Shown here piece by piece: positions 34,187 through 42,063 of a DNA stretch of 64,000 bases. The position numbers were made by a program, and so were the translations under genes. Location: assembly GCA_963729275.1 (NCBI GenBank), contig CAVSNH010000003.1, positions 744,001 through 808,000 on the forward strand, in the 5' to 3' direction. This DNA is from CAVSNH01 sp963729275. GTDB taxonomy: Bacteria > Actinomycetota > Acidimicrobiia > Acidimicrobiales > RAAP-2. Below the pieces are notes generated by a model that did not search any database, was not told the origin of the DNA, and was given only the letters and a program-made list of their open reading frames with translations. Within the stretch, counting starts at the first letter, position 1. Every line of letters starts with the position of its first letter.

Positions 34187-35432
34187 GGTCGTGACCTCGG
34201 GAGGGCCGGGCCGGGGATGACCGGCAACTCGGACAGGCCGCGTAGGACGAGGCCGTCGCCGTGCCCCCAGTGCAAGTCTGCCGCCGGTATGGCAAGGGAG
34301 ATCTCCGGGTACCTGCGCAGGAGAGACGCGAGGGCAACGTGGCCCTCCATCCGGGCCAGCGGTGCACCGAGACAGTGATGGATGCCGTGCCCGAACGCGA
34401 GGTGACGGGCCTCGTCCCTGTCAAGGTCGAGCGTCTCGGGGCTGGCGTATCGACCCGCGTCCCGGTTCGCCGCGGCCAGGCAGATGATGACCTGTTCACC
34501 GGCGGGGATCGCCACACCTCCGAGAGTGAGCGGCGCCGCCGTGTAGCGAAACGTCGAATGAGGAACCGGGGCGTCGTAGCGCAGGAACTCCTCCACGGAT
34601 TTGGGGATCAAAGTTGGGTCGGCGCTGAGCTGCGCGAGCTGAGCCGGGTTGCGGAACAGGGCGACGAGGCTGTTGCCGATGAGACTTGCGGTTGTGTCGT
34701 GACCGGCGACGATCAGCTGAAAGATCGTCGAGAGCAATTCTTGACTGTCGAGGCGCTCTGCTCCGTCACGCGCGTTGATCAGAGCGGAGACGAGGTCGTC
34801 GCCGGGGTCGTTCTGCTTTGCCTCGACGAGTGCTCCCAACATGGCCACGACGACGTCGGACGCCTCCTTCGCCGCCGCGTACTCGGCGGGAGTGGACGTG
34901 GGGACGAGAAGCTTTGTGAACCCCTGACCGAGCGAGACGCGGTCGCGCTGGGGTACGCCGAGGAGCTCGCAGATGACCGTGAACGGCAGTGGAAAGGCGA
35001 AGGTTGCAACCAGATCGATCCGGGTCTCGGGTCCCTGACGAGCGATGTCGTCAAGGAGGTCGTCCGTGATTGTCTGAATGCGGGTACGCAACGCTTCGAC
35101 TCGTCGCGGGAAAAGGCAGCTGAGACGAGCCGCCGCAGCCGGGTGTGGTCCGGCGGGTCGACCGTGAGCATGTGACGGGCGAAGTCGGGTCCGGGTAGGC
35201 CTTCAGCCACGACGCCGGAGCCTGTTGCCAAGGCCGCGTGCATGTCCTTGGAGAGCCGCGGCTCGTTGAGGGCGGCACGCGCCTCCTCGTAGCGCACGAC
35301 GAGCCAGGCGTCATGCCCGTCGGCCAACGTCACCGCATGCACTGGACCGAGCTCGCGGACCCGCGCGAACACGGGGAATGGGTCGTCGAGATCATACGAC
35401 CCCCACGCCGCCAGAGCTTCGGTGATGGTCAT
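34183..35432 (-). pseudogene. Cytochrome P450 with one frameshift
   Basis: The reconstructed P450 of about 416 residues starts MTITEALAAWGSYDLDDPFP after GGGAGG, reads ADGHDAWLVVRYEEARAALN and MLTVDPPDHTRLRRLVSAAF, then needs a one-base insertion near 35090 (FSRRRVEALRTR). Beyond it all signatures are intact: the I-helix LIVAGHDTTASLIG, the ExxR motif in EEFLRYD, the PERF-like region and the heme loop AFGHGIHHCLGAPLAR with the Cys ligand. Bacterial class I P450s of this size hydroxylate small molecules using ferredoxin, and no ferredoxin gene is adjacent. It is coupled to the downstream methyltransferase fusion and divergent from a TetR gene. Confidence 0.85.
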
Positions 35433-35832
35433 CAGTCGCCTCCCCGTCAGTCAGTCTTGCGACGGTCCCCATCGACACTCTCGGCTTATGGGTCGCGGAG
35501 GCGTCTCGGGGTCACCCTTTGTAGCTCCCCACCCCGGCCCTCGTCGATGGCCTGAAATAATCGCCCCGCGGCAGACCCTCGCCCTCAGCGCGCCAAGTTG
35601 AAGCTGCCCGGCTCCGGCTGCCGCCGCGGTTCGCATGGTCCCACTCGTTGTCACCAAGAAATCGGCCATCCTTCCCCTCCTCTTGGACTCTGCAGCCACT
35701 CGAGGTTTGTGGTGTTACAGAGGGATGATGAATCGAGTCGACCGACTTGGACTAGTATCCAATACGGATGACTAACCGTCAAGAGGGAGTCGGTTGCTCC
35801 CCCCCAGCACCGGCAGTCTCAGCCGTCCACTG
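35433..35832. promoter_or_regulatory. Divergent promoter region with a candidate TetR operator
   Basis: This 400-bp interval lies between the leftward P450 operon and the rightward TetR gene. At 35747-35762 TTGGACTAGTATCCAA is a dyad with TTGGA and TCCAA arms around six bases, preceded by GAGTCGACCGACTT, another short dyad. Either could be the TetR operator, and TAGTAT inside the first could act as a -10 box. Nothing coding was recognised in the rest. Confidence 0.4.
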
Positions 35833-36459
35833 ATGGCCCGAGCCTGGGAGCAGCGGAAGACCTCAGACGCGCGCCAACAGGCGACCGTCTCGTTGATGGA
35901 CGCCGCCGAGCGTCTCCTCTATGAAGTCGGCTATGCGGGCGTGACCACTCGGGCAGTGGCCGAGGCAGCGGGGGTCAACCACGGACTCGTCCACTACTAC
36001 TTCGGGTCGATGGAGGTACTGCTCACTCGGACCCTCGAACGCTTTGTCGAGGAACTCGCGCTGGCCCTCGAAGCGCTGTACGCCGACCCGAATCTGACCT
36101 TCGCCGAGAAGTGGCGTCTCGGCTCACAGTTCTGGGTGGACGAGCCGACCTCACGCTTCCCGAAGATCCTCCTCGAGCTTTTGGCGATGGGCTGGAACAT
36201 GCCGGAACTCCGGGCGCAGCTGACCGAGGTCCACGCCCGATTCCGCGGCATCTTCGAGAACCACTTCGGGCAGGCCCTTCGCGAGTACGGTCTCGACGAA
36301 GCTCAGTTCCCCCTCAAAGTGATCGTGGCGGCAGTCACGAGCTTTCAGCTGGGCCTCATCGTCGAGAGCCTCTCTGGTGTCGATGAAGGCCACCAAGAGC
36401 TCCTCGACTGGATTCAGCGATGGATCGACGAACTGGAAGCCAAGCGCACGAAACGGTGA
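35833..36459 (+). CDS. TetR/AcrR-family transcriptional regulator
   Basis: A 208-residue regulator with the TetR HTH at residues about 20-60: LMDAAERLLYEVGYAGVTTR, AVAEAAGVNHGLVHYYFGSM and EVLLTRTLERFVEELALALE. The C-terminal ligand-binding domain is all-helical (KWRLGSQFWVDEPTSRFPKI, LKVIVAAVTSFQLGLIVESL) and would bind a small hydrophobic inducer. ATG 35833 was preferred over the upstream 35794 start because homology begins at ARAWEQRK. It is divergent from the P450-methyltransferase operon, with dyads between them, so it most likely represses that operon and itself. Confidence 0.88.
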   Translation: MARAWEQRKTSDARQQATVSLMDAAERLLYEVGYAGVTTRAVAEAAGVNHGLVHYYFGSMEVLLTRTLERFVEELALALEALYADPNLTFAEKWRLGSQFWVDEPTSRFPKILLELLAMGWNMPELRAQLTEVHARFRGIFENHFGQALREYGLDEAQFPLKVIVAAVTSFQLGLIVESLSGVDEGHQELLDWIQRWIDELEAKRTKR

Positions 36460-36745
36460 CCGACGCCCACGGCCGGCATAGGTGGTGGTCGTAAGTCGGT
36501 CGAGAGACGCCCGACGTGCCGAATGGCTGCCCACCATGTGAACCCGAATTTTTTGTGGTGCGCATCCTCCAAATTATCAGTGGCGAACACCGGGATCGAC
36601 TCCGCCCCTCACTGCTTCCGAGGGAAGGCCGGCCGGTGGGTGCAAGGTCAAGGTGGCCGAGGCGCCAGACCTGTGTCAACCGGGCATAATTGGGCTAGGT
36701 GCGACCCTGACCCGGCTGTCCCTGGCCTGGCGGATAGGAACAAGC

Positions 36746-38047
36746 ATGGCGAATTCGCCGAAACGCCCTTGTGTCGTAGTAGTCGGGGGAGGTTTCGGCG
36801 GCTTTAACTGCGGGTGGGAGCTGTCGAGGCTGCTTGGTGCCTCGACTGACATTGTGCTGATCAACTCGGCTGACTACTTCCTGTACGTGCCGCTAATGCC
36901 CCAGGTGATGGGTGGGTTGGTCGAGCCGCGGCACATCTGCGTCTCGCTTCCTCGCAGACTGGACAACGTCAGGTTCGTGCTCGGCACCGTGTCCCACGTC
37001 GATCCCACGCGGAAGTTCGTCAGCTGGGATACCCCGGATGGAGAAACGGGTCATGTCACCTATGACCGCGTCGTTTTGACGGCTGGCAGCGTGAACAAGC
37101 TGTTGCCAATTCCGGGAGTTGCCGAATACGCCCACGGGTTCCGCAGCATCGCCGAGTCGATTTACTTGCGCGACCACCTCACCCGGCAACTGGAACTCGC
37201 CTCGGACACCCAAGATGCCGCGCTGCGCTCGGCGCGCTGCACCTTCATTGTCGTGGGCGCGGGCTACACGGGCACCGAAGTCACCGCACAGGGACAGCTG
37301 TTGACCACTCGGCTGACCAAGCGCATGCCCCCGTTGGCCCGACAGCGGATTAGGTGGATGCTTCTCGACACGGCATCGCGTTTATTGCCCGAACTCGACC
37401 AGCACTTATCGAAAACCGCCGAGCGCGTCCTTCGGAGACGCGGGGTCGAGGTGCGAACCGGCCAATCTGTGACTGAGGCCATGCACGACGGCGTCGTATT
37501 GTCGACCGGTGAGAAAGTACCGACCCACACCCTCATCTGGTGCGTCGGAGTGCGCGCCGAGCCACTGGTGGATGGCTTGGACCTGGAGACCGACCGGGGA
37601 CGTCTCGTGGTCGACAAATTCATGGCCGTACCGGGCGCGGCCCACATTTACGCCTGCGGAGACTGCGCTGCGGTACCCGACCTGACGCGTCCGGGTGAGG
37701 TCTGCGGCATGACAGCCCAACACGCCGAGCGCCAGGGCAAGCAGGTTGCCAGGAATGTGGCAGCGTCACTCGGCGTGGGTGGGGCGAAGCCGTACAAGCA
37801 TCACGACTTGGGCTTTCTGGTCGATCTGGGCCGGCTGGATGCGGCCGCGAATCCGTTGGGCATCCCGCTCTCGGGCCCTATAGCCAACGGCATCACGAGG
37901 GGTTACCACCTTGTGAGCATGTCAGGGAACCGGATCCGGGTCCTCGCCGACTGGACTCTGAATGCCATCACCCCACCGGAGTCGACCTCCTTCGGCGTCA
38001 TCACCTCGGCGTCCGTACCGCTCGATGTGAATAATCCCCTCACCTGA
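36746..38047 (+). CDS. Type II NADH dehydrogenase-like flavoprotein
   Basis: The 433-residue protein opens with the FAD motif CVVVVGGGFGGFNCGWELSR, continues with SADYFLYVPLMPQVMGG (close to the HLFQPLLYQVA block of NDH-2), and has the NADH motif CTFIVVGAGYTGTEVTAQGQ. Near the end comes HIYACGDCAAVPDLTRPG (second FAD contact), TAQHAERQGKQVARNVA and KHHDLGFLVDLGRLDAAANP. These enzymes pass electrons from NADH to membrane quinones without pumping protons. The C-terminal amphipathic part (GPIANGITRGYHLVSMSGNR) would touch the membrane. ATG 36746 marks the start of homology. No partner genes lie nearby. Confidence 0.88.
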   Translation: MANSPKRPCVVVVGGGFGGFNCGWELSRLLGASTDIVLINSADYFLYVPLMPQVMGGLVEPRHICVSLPRRLDNVRFVLGTVSHVDPTRKFVSWDTPDGETGHVTYDRVVLTAGSVNKLLPIPGVAEYAHGFRSIAESIYLRDHLTRQLELASDTQDAALRSARCTFIVVGAGYTGTEVTAQGQLLTTRLTKRMPPLARQRIRWMLLDTASRLLPELDQHLSKTAERVLRRRGVEVRTGQSVTEAMHDGVVLSTGEKVPTHTLIWCVGVRAEPLVDGLDLETDRGRLVVDKFMAVPGAAHIYACGDCAAVPDLTRPGEVCGMTAQHAERQGKQVARNVAASLGVGGAKPYKHHDLGFLVDLGRLDAAANPLGIPLSGPIANGITRGYHLVSMSGNRIRVLADWTLNAITPPESTSFGVITSASVPLDVNNPLT

Positions 38048-38112
38048 GTGATGTCGATGACTGCGGCTCGGCAAGACGACTCGCACTCGAGGGAGATCAC
38101 GCGGACGGCTGA

Positions 38113-38363
38113 ATTCCCGCTGTAGCGGGCGTCGTCGTCCTGTCACTGTTCGCCGGAACCGCCCCATCGGCGCTCTATGGCGTCTACGAGGCTCAGCTGC
38201 GGTTCTCGGCGATCACGCTGACCGCGATCTTCGCCGTCTATGCCTGGCCGTTCTCATCACGATGCTGTTGTTCGGGACGCTGTCGGACTACCTCGGCCGT
38301 CAGCCTGTCATCGTAGCTGCCCTGGCCGTCAATATGGGTGCCTGCGCGCTGTTCCTTATCTGA
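38113..38363 (+). pseudogene. MFS transporter N-terminal fragment
   Basis: From 38113 the sequence reads IPAVAGVVVLSLFAGTAPSA and LYGVYEAQLRFSAITLTAIF. After a one-base shift near 38247 it continues LAVLITMLLFGTLSDYLGRQ, PVIVAALAVNMGACALFLI, then TGA. The GTLSDYLGRQPV block is the MFS loop 2-3 signature (GxLxDrxGRR). No start codon is found and all segments beyond the third are missing, so this is a decayed remnant of a drug/sugar transporter. Confidence 0.7.
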
Positions 38364-38523
38364 CGAGTCCTTACCTGACGAGGTCCCCTCCGAACTACCT
38401 GGTTGAGACTTCTGCAGATGCTCCGGTTCGTTCGAGCGTTTAAAGGTCCAGACGGCCGCCGTTTCTGTCTAGATCCTGAAGTCCACGTGGGACGGACTTA
38501 GGGGCACTCCGATCTCAGACGAT

Positions 38524-38552
38524 GAGGGGACCGGCTTCGGGCCGGTCCCCTC
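38524..38552. terminator. Perfect 12-bp hairpin, probable terminator
   Basis: GAGGGGACCGGC (38524-38535) pairs perfectly with GCCGGTCCCCTC (38541-38552) around TTCGG. It lies between the MFS remnant and the convergent oxidoreductase gene. No U tract follows, so it may act in either direction. Confidence 0.6.
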
Positions 38553-38589
38553 GCTCTCGGGATGCGGGTGTGACTGGTTCATTTGGACA

Positions 38590-39581
38590 TCAGAGGCCCG
38601 TTGTCACCACAAGCTTGCCGCTCATTGTTCCGTCCTCCATCGCTTGGTGGGCCTCGACAATCTCTTCGAGACGAACACGTGGGCGATGGGAACCTTGACC
38701 CGGCCGGCTTCTACATCCTCGATGAAGCTTTGACGGATCGTCGGCGGCAGGTCGACTGCGTCTCCGCCGTATGCGGTCAACCGAACGCCTCGTGGGATGT
38801 AGTCGATCGGATAGAACTTTTCAACCGTCCACTGGTTGGAAAGTATCCCGGTGAAACACACAACGCCGTGGACCCGGACCCAACCAAGCGTGTCGGGAGG
38901 GTAGGGGTGCCGATCAGCTCCAGGGCGGCGTCGACGCCGTCGGGACAGAGCTGGCGAACCGCTCCTGTCACGCTGCCACCATCGATGACGACGTGGTCAA
39001 TACCGATGTCGTCCAGCGATTTGACTTTAGCGGGGTTCCGGGTGGTGGAGAGTACGGTCATGCCCAGCCGCTTGGCCAAGACTGCGGTCAGCATGCCGAT
39101 CGATGATGTGCCACCGCGCACGAGAAGGGTCTGACTAGCTTTGGCGTCGAGCCCGACGTCCAACGAGCCATTCGCCGTCAGCAGCATCACCGGGATGGCT
39201 CCGAGGGTCGGCCAGTTCAGACTGCTAGCGAACGGCACCACCTGGCTCACCGGCACGCACGTGTACTCGGCATAACCGCCGTCGAAGACCCGGCCCATCC
39301 CCTCCGCCAGCGCGGCGACTTGTTGACCAGGGGCAAACTCCCCCCCGGGACAAGCCTGGATGACACCGGTTGCCTCGGCCCCCAACACCCGCGGCCAGGT
39401 CACCCCTTCGGCGAGACCAAGTCGGGCGTACAACTCCGCCCGGTTGAGGCCGAAGGCCTTGACTGCGATGAGAGCCCACCCGGCGCGGGGGTTGGCACCG
39501 GAATCTTGCGGATCTGCAGTTCGCTCGCCGGACCGGGACTATCGAGGACCACAGCTTTCATCGTGGTTTTGGTGGCCATTG
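38590..39581 (-). pseudogene. Quinone oxidoreductase-type alcohol dehydrogenase with about three frameshifts
   Basis: The enzyme starts MATKTTMKAVVLDSPGPASE at 39581, shifts near 39485 (short C run) into AGWALIAVKAFGLNRAELYA, and continues GVTWPRVLGAEATGVIQACP, QTLLVRGGTSSIGMLTAVLA and GVDAALELIGTPTLPTRLV. A shift near 38900 leads to IDYIPRGVRLTAYGGDAVDL, and another near 38660 to LEEIVEAHQAMEDGTMSGKL. The GGTSSIG motif binds NADPH. No catalytic-zinc ligands were recognised, which fits the zinc-independent quinone reductase (QOR) group. Three separate indels suggest real decay more strongly than for its neighbours. Confidence 0.75.
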
Positions 39582-39876
39582 CTCTTCCTCTCTTTGTTCA
39601 GTTACCCCGACGCATAGGACGATGAACAGCCTCGATTCTACGATGCCATGGTGAGGGCAGCAGAGGGACGGCGCAAAGGCGTCTGTTGCAAATCGGCTTG
39701 TTGCCGATCGACTGATTGACCGCGCAAGGCTCGGACGCTGTGGCGTTGCAAACGGGCATGGAATGACGCGTTTGAAGAGTTGCACGTGTCGCACAATGCG
39801 GTTCATTCGCCAATGCAAGTCCCCAGATGGACGAGATGCTCCACCCAGCTGCTCGTCATCGACCCCCTCTACGCGG
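39582..39876. other. Intergenic stretch, nothing recognised
   Basis: Short frames on both strands have no recognisable content. GTTGCAAATC and GCGTTGCAAACG are near-repeats about 60 bases apart, perhaps regulatory, but I cannot support more. Confidence 0.3.
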
Positions 39877-40830
39877 TCACTTCCCGAGCGCCGCCCGCCA
39901 CGATCCGAGGTCGAGCGCGGGGTACCGCCGCTGTGTCTGCTCGATGAGCCGCTCGTTCCATACCGGGTGTCCCGGCGGCGGCCAGCCGAAGAGGGCCAGC
40001 TCCCGTGGCGTCGAGCCCTCTACGAACGCGGTCCACTCGATGCTCGTCGACACCGACTGCTGGGTGTTGTACCCGATCCATTCGACTGCCGCATTCTTGA
40101 AGGCGATGGAAGCCACGAACCGGGCTCCGGACTCCGAGCCAAAAGGGGCGCCCCGATGCCAACAGTCGGATCGGTAGGCCAGATACGAACCCCGGCGCCC
40201 CGGAGCGGGTCGCTCGGCGGCATAGACGCCGGGTTCCATGTTGGGCATGACGACGCCGTAGGGGGAATCGATCTGGTCGGAGTCGCGCACCGAGACGAGA
40301 CGGGTGGGATTGTCGGCCTCGAAGATATCGGAGAGGTAGAGAAAACCCTCTAGGTTCCACCACGGGGATTCGTTGCCCGGCGGGAGCCATGAGTGGTTTC
40401 GGTCGATGTGCATCGGCTGCTCATAGTTAGTCACCCCGGCGTACTTCGCACTCGCGCCGGCCTGGTACAGCCGAATGTCGGTGCTTCCGAGAGCGCGCTG
40501 GGCGAATTCGACGATCGACGGGTGGACGCAGAGCCGGTTGAGCGCCATGCCCGGAAAGGGAAACGTGGCTGACCATCGTTGCTGTTCAGGTCGGAATCCC
40601 GGACCCTCGTCGGGCCACACGAACACCTCCTTGGGTGCGACCGGATGGCCCTTCCACCGTTCGGTCACCCCGTCTGGATCTGCGTGGAGCTCCTCGGCAC
40701 TCGGAAAGATCTCCCGGAGGTCCTGGGCCACGGCATCGATCTCCTCGGTGCTCACCAAGCCCTCGATCAGGATCCAACCGTCTTCTCGCCACTTCATCAC
40801 TTCTGAGTCGCTCGCAAGTCGTGAAGTCAC
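39877..40830 (-). CDS. Phytanoyl-CoA dioxygenase (PhyH) family protein
   Basis: A 317-residue Fe(II)/2-oxoglutarate-dependent oxygenase-like protein. It has the N-terminal block MKWREDGWILIEGLVSTEEI, the facial triad start in EQPMHIDRNHSW (His-X-Asp), the distal His in SDCWHRGAPFGSESGARFVA, where the following Arg would hold 2-oxoglutarate, and a C-terminal extension ending DLGSWRAALGK. Members hydroxylate acyl or small hydrophobic substrates; this substrate is unknown. I chose GTG 40830 (VTSRLASDSEV), preceded by GGGAAGGGG. A longer frame to 40944 looks non-coding. It stands alone beside the truncated aldehyde dehydrogenase. Confidence 0.85.
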   Translation of the reverse strand: MTSRLASDSEVMKWREDGWILIEGLVSTEEIDAVAQDLREIFPSAEELHADPDGVTERWKGHPVAPKEVFVWPDEGPGFRPEQQRWSATFPFPGMALNRLCVHPSIVEFAQRALGSTDIRLYQAGASAKYAGVTNYEQPMHIDRNHSWLPPGNESPWWNLEGFLYLSDIFEADNPTRLVSVRDSDQIDSPYGVVMPNMEPGVYAAERPAPGRRGSYLAYRSDCWHRGAPFGSESGARFVASIAFKNAAVEWIGYNTQQSVSTSIEWTAFVEGSTPRELALFGWPPPGHPVWNERLIEQTQRRYPALDLGSWRAALGK

Positions 40831-40984
40831 GATGCTGTCACCCCTTCCCCCGGCCTGACCGGCGGAGGAGATCACCGCCGACGGCGATCTCATTGTTACC
40901 CGAGGAAGCACGCACTGAGCACTCCGGATCGACCACAAGCGCACACTTGCCGCCAGCTTGAGTCCACCAACACCGGGGGCGTTG

Positions 40985-41440
40985 TTACCCGCTGGCGGTA
41001 CGCCGGTCTCCCCGGGGCCCGTCCGCAGCGTTCACGACGACGGTGTGAAAGTTGACGAATTCGAACAGACCGTCGCGGGAGAGCTCTCGGCCATAGCCCG
41101 AGTCCTGGATGACACCGAATGGAAGGCGTGTGTCGGACACCGTCATCCCGTTCACGGCCGTGTGCCCACCTTCAATGTTGGCGGCGAGTGCCGCTCCGCG
41201 CTCGAGGTCAGCGGTCCATTCCGCGCTTCCTAGGCCATAGGTGCTGTCGTTGGCGAGCCGGAGCGACTCTGCGCTGTCACGCGGTCGCAGTATGGGGACG
41301 GCGGGGCCGAAAACTTCCTCTTCGAGCACCGGCATGCCCGGCCGGACGTGATCGAGGACAGTCGGCTCGTAGAAGAAGCCCGGTCTCTCCGGTACGTGGC
41401 CGCCGACCAGGACGCGAGAGTCGAGGCCGAAGAATTCCAA
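40985..41440 (-). pseudogene. Aldehyde dehydrogenase C-terminal fragment
   Basis: The fragment begins abruptly at about SRVLVGGHVPERPGFFYEPT and reads VLDHVRPGMPVLEEEVFGPA, ANDSTYGLGSAEWTADLERG, HTAVNGMTVSDTRLPFGVIQ and DSGYGRELSRDGLFEFVNFH to a normal stop region. This is the last third of an aldehyde dehydrogenase. The NAD-binding domain and the catalytic Cys/Glu are missing. The break coincides with a TG-rich tract (about 41446-41520), and the tRNA-Gly repeat R3 begins some 70 bases further, so the truncation marks a recombination boundary. Confidence 0.8.
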
Positions 41441-41445
41441 AAAAC

Positions 41446-41525
41446 GTGTGGTGGTGTGTGTGCGTGTGTGGTGTGTCCGCACATGTGTCCGCACATGTGT
41501 GTGTGGTGCGGATGTGGTGCGCGGC
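41446..41525. repeat. TG-rich low-complexity tract
   Basis: A run of alternating GTGTG with GGTGTG and two copies of GTGTCCGCACAT covers about 80 bases. It is unlike anything else in the window and separates the aldehyde dehydrogenase fragment from repeat R3. Confidence 0.75.
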
Positions 41526-41589
41526 ACCGGTGGACGCGCCACGAAGGGACGATTCCGACCCCTCGCACTGCCGGTACCTGGACTTTCTT

Positions 41590-41795
41590 TGGAGCGGACG
41601 ACGGGATTCGAACCCGCGACCCTCACCTTGGCAATAAAAATAGGCCCAACTCCCCTACCTGCGCCTTTGCAAATTGATGCAGCATGATCGGCAATTTCGA
41701 TTGACCAGGACACACCACGGTCGACCGTAGTTGTCAATGGCGTATGCGTTTTTTGTGCGGCGCGAACAGCGGAATCCTGTACCACGTGCGCCATA
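41590..41795 (-). repeat. att-like repeat R3 with the best-preserved tRNA-Gly(GCC) 3' half
   Basis: On the minus strand ATTGCCAAGGTGAGGGTCGC, GGGTTCGAATCCCGTC and GTCCGCTCCA give the tRNA-Gly sequence from the GCC anticodon loop to CCA. The T stem (GCGGG/CCCGT, one G-T pair) and the 3' CCA are intact. Upstream of the anticodon loop the sequence is not tRNA but the same GGGGAGTTGGGCC...TTTGCAAATTGATGCAGCATG stretch as in R1 and R2, extended to GTTGTCAATGGCGTATGCG. Confidence 0.7.
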
Positions 41796-42063
41796 AAAAG
41801 CCGATAACTGACTAGACCTCCCCCCATTCCGCGCGGCTCCAACCATAACGGCGCACGCTCAATCAGACGCCCGTCGATCACCGGCCGTTCGGTTGCGTTC
41901 GGGGAAAGGCAGTGTGACCGATGTGGTCCGGGTCCAGCGGTCAGCGACTCCGTGGGCACGCGCTACCAAAGACACCCTTCAGGCGGCGCAGCGGCTGTGG
42001 CTGTCCTCCCGACCAGGTGTGGCTGACAGTGCCGGTCACCGGCATCACCTACATCGATATCAG

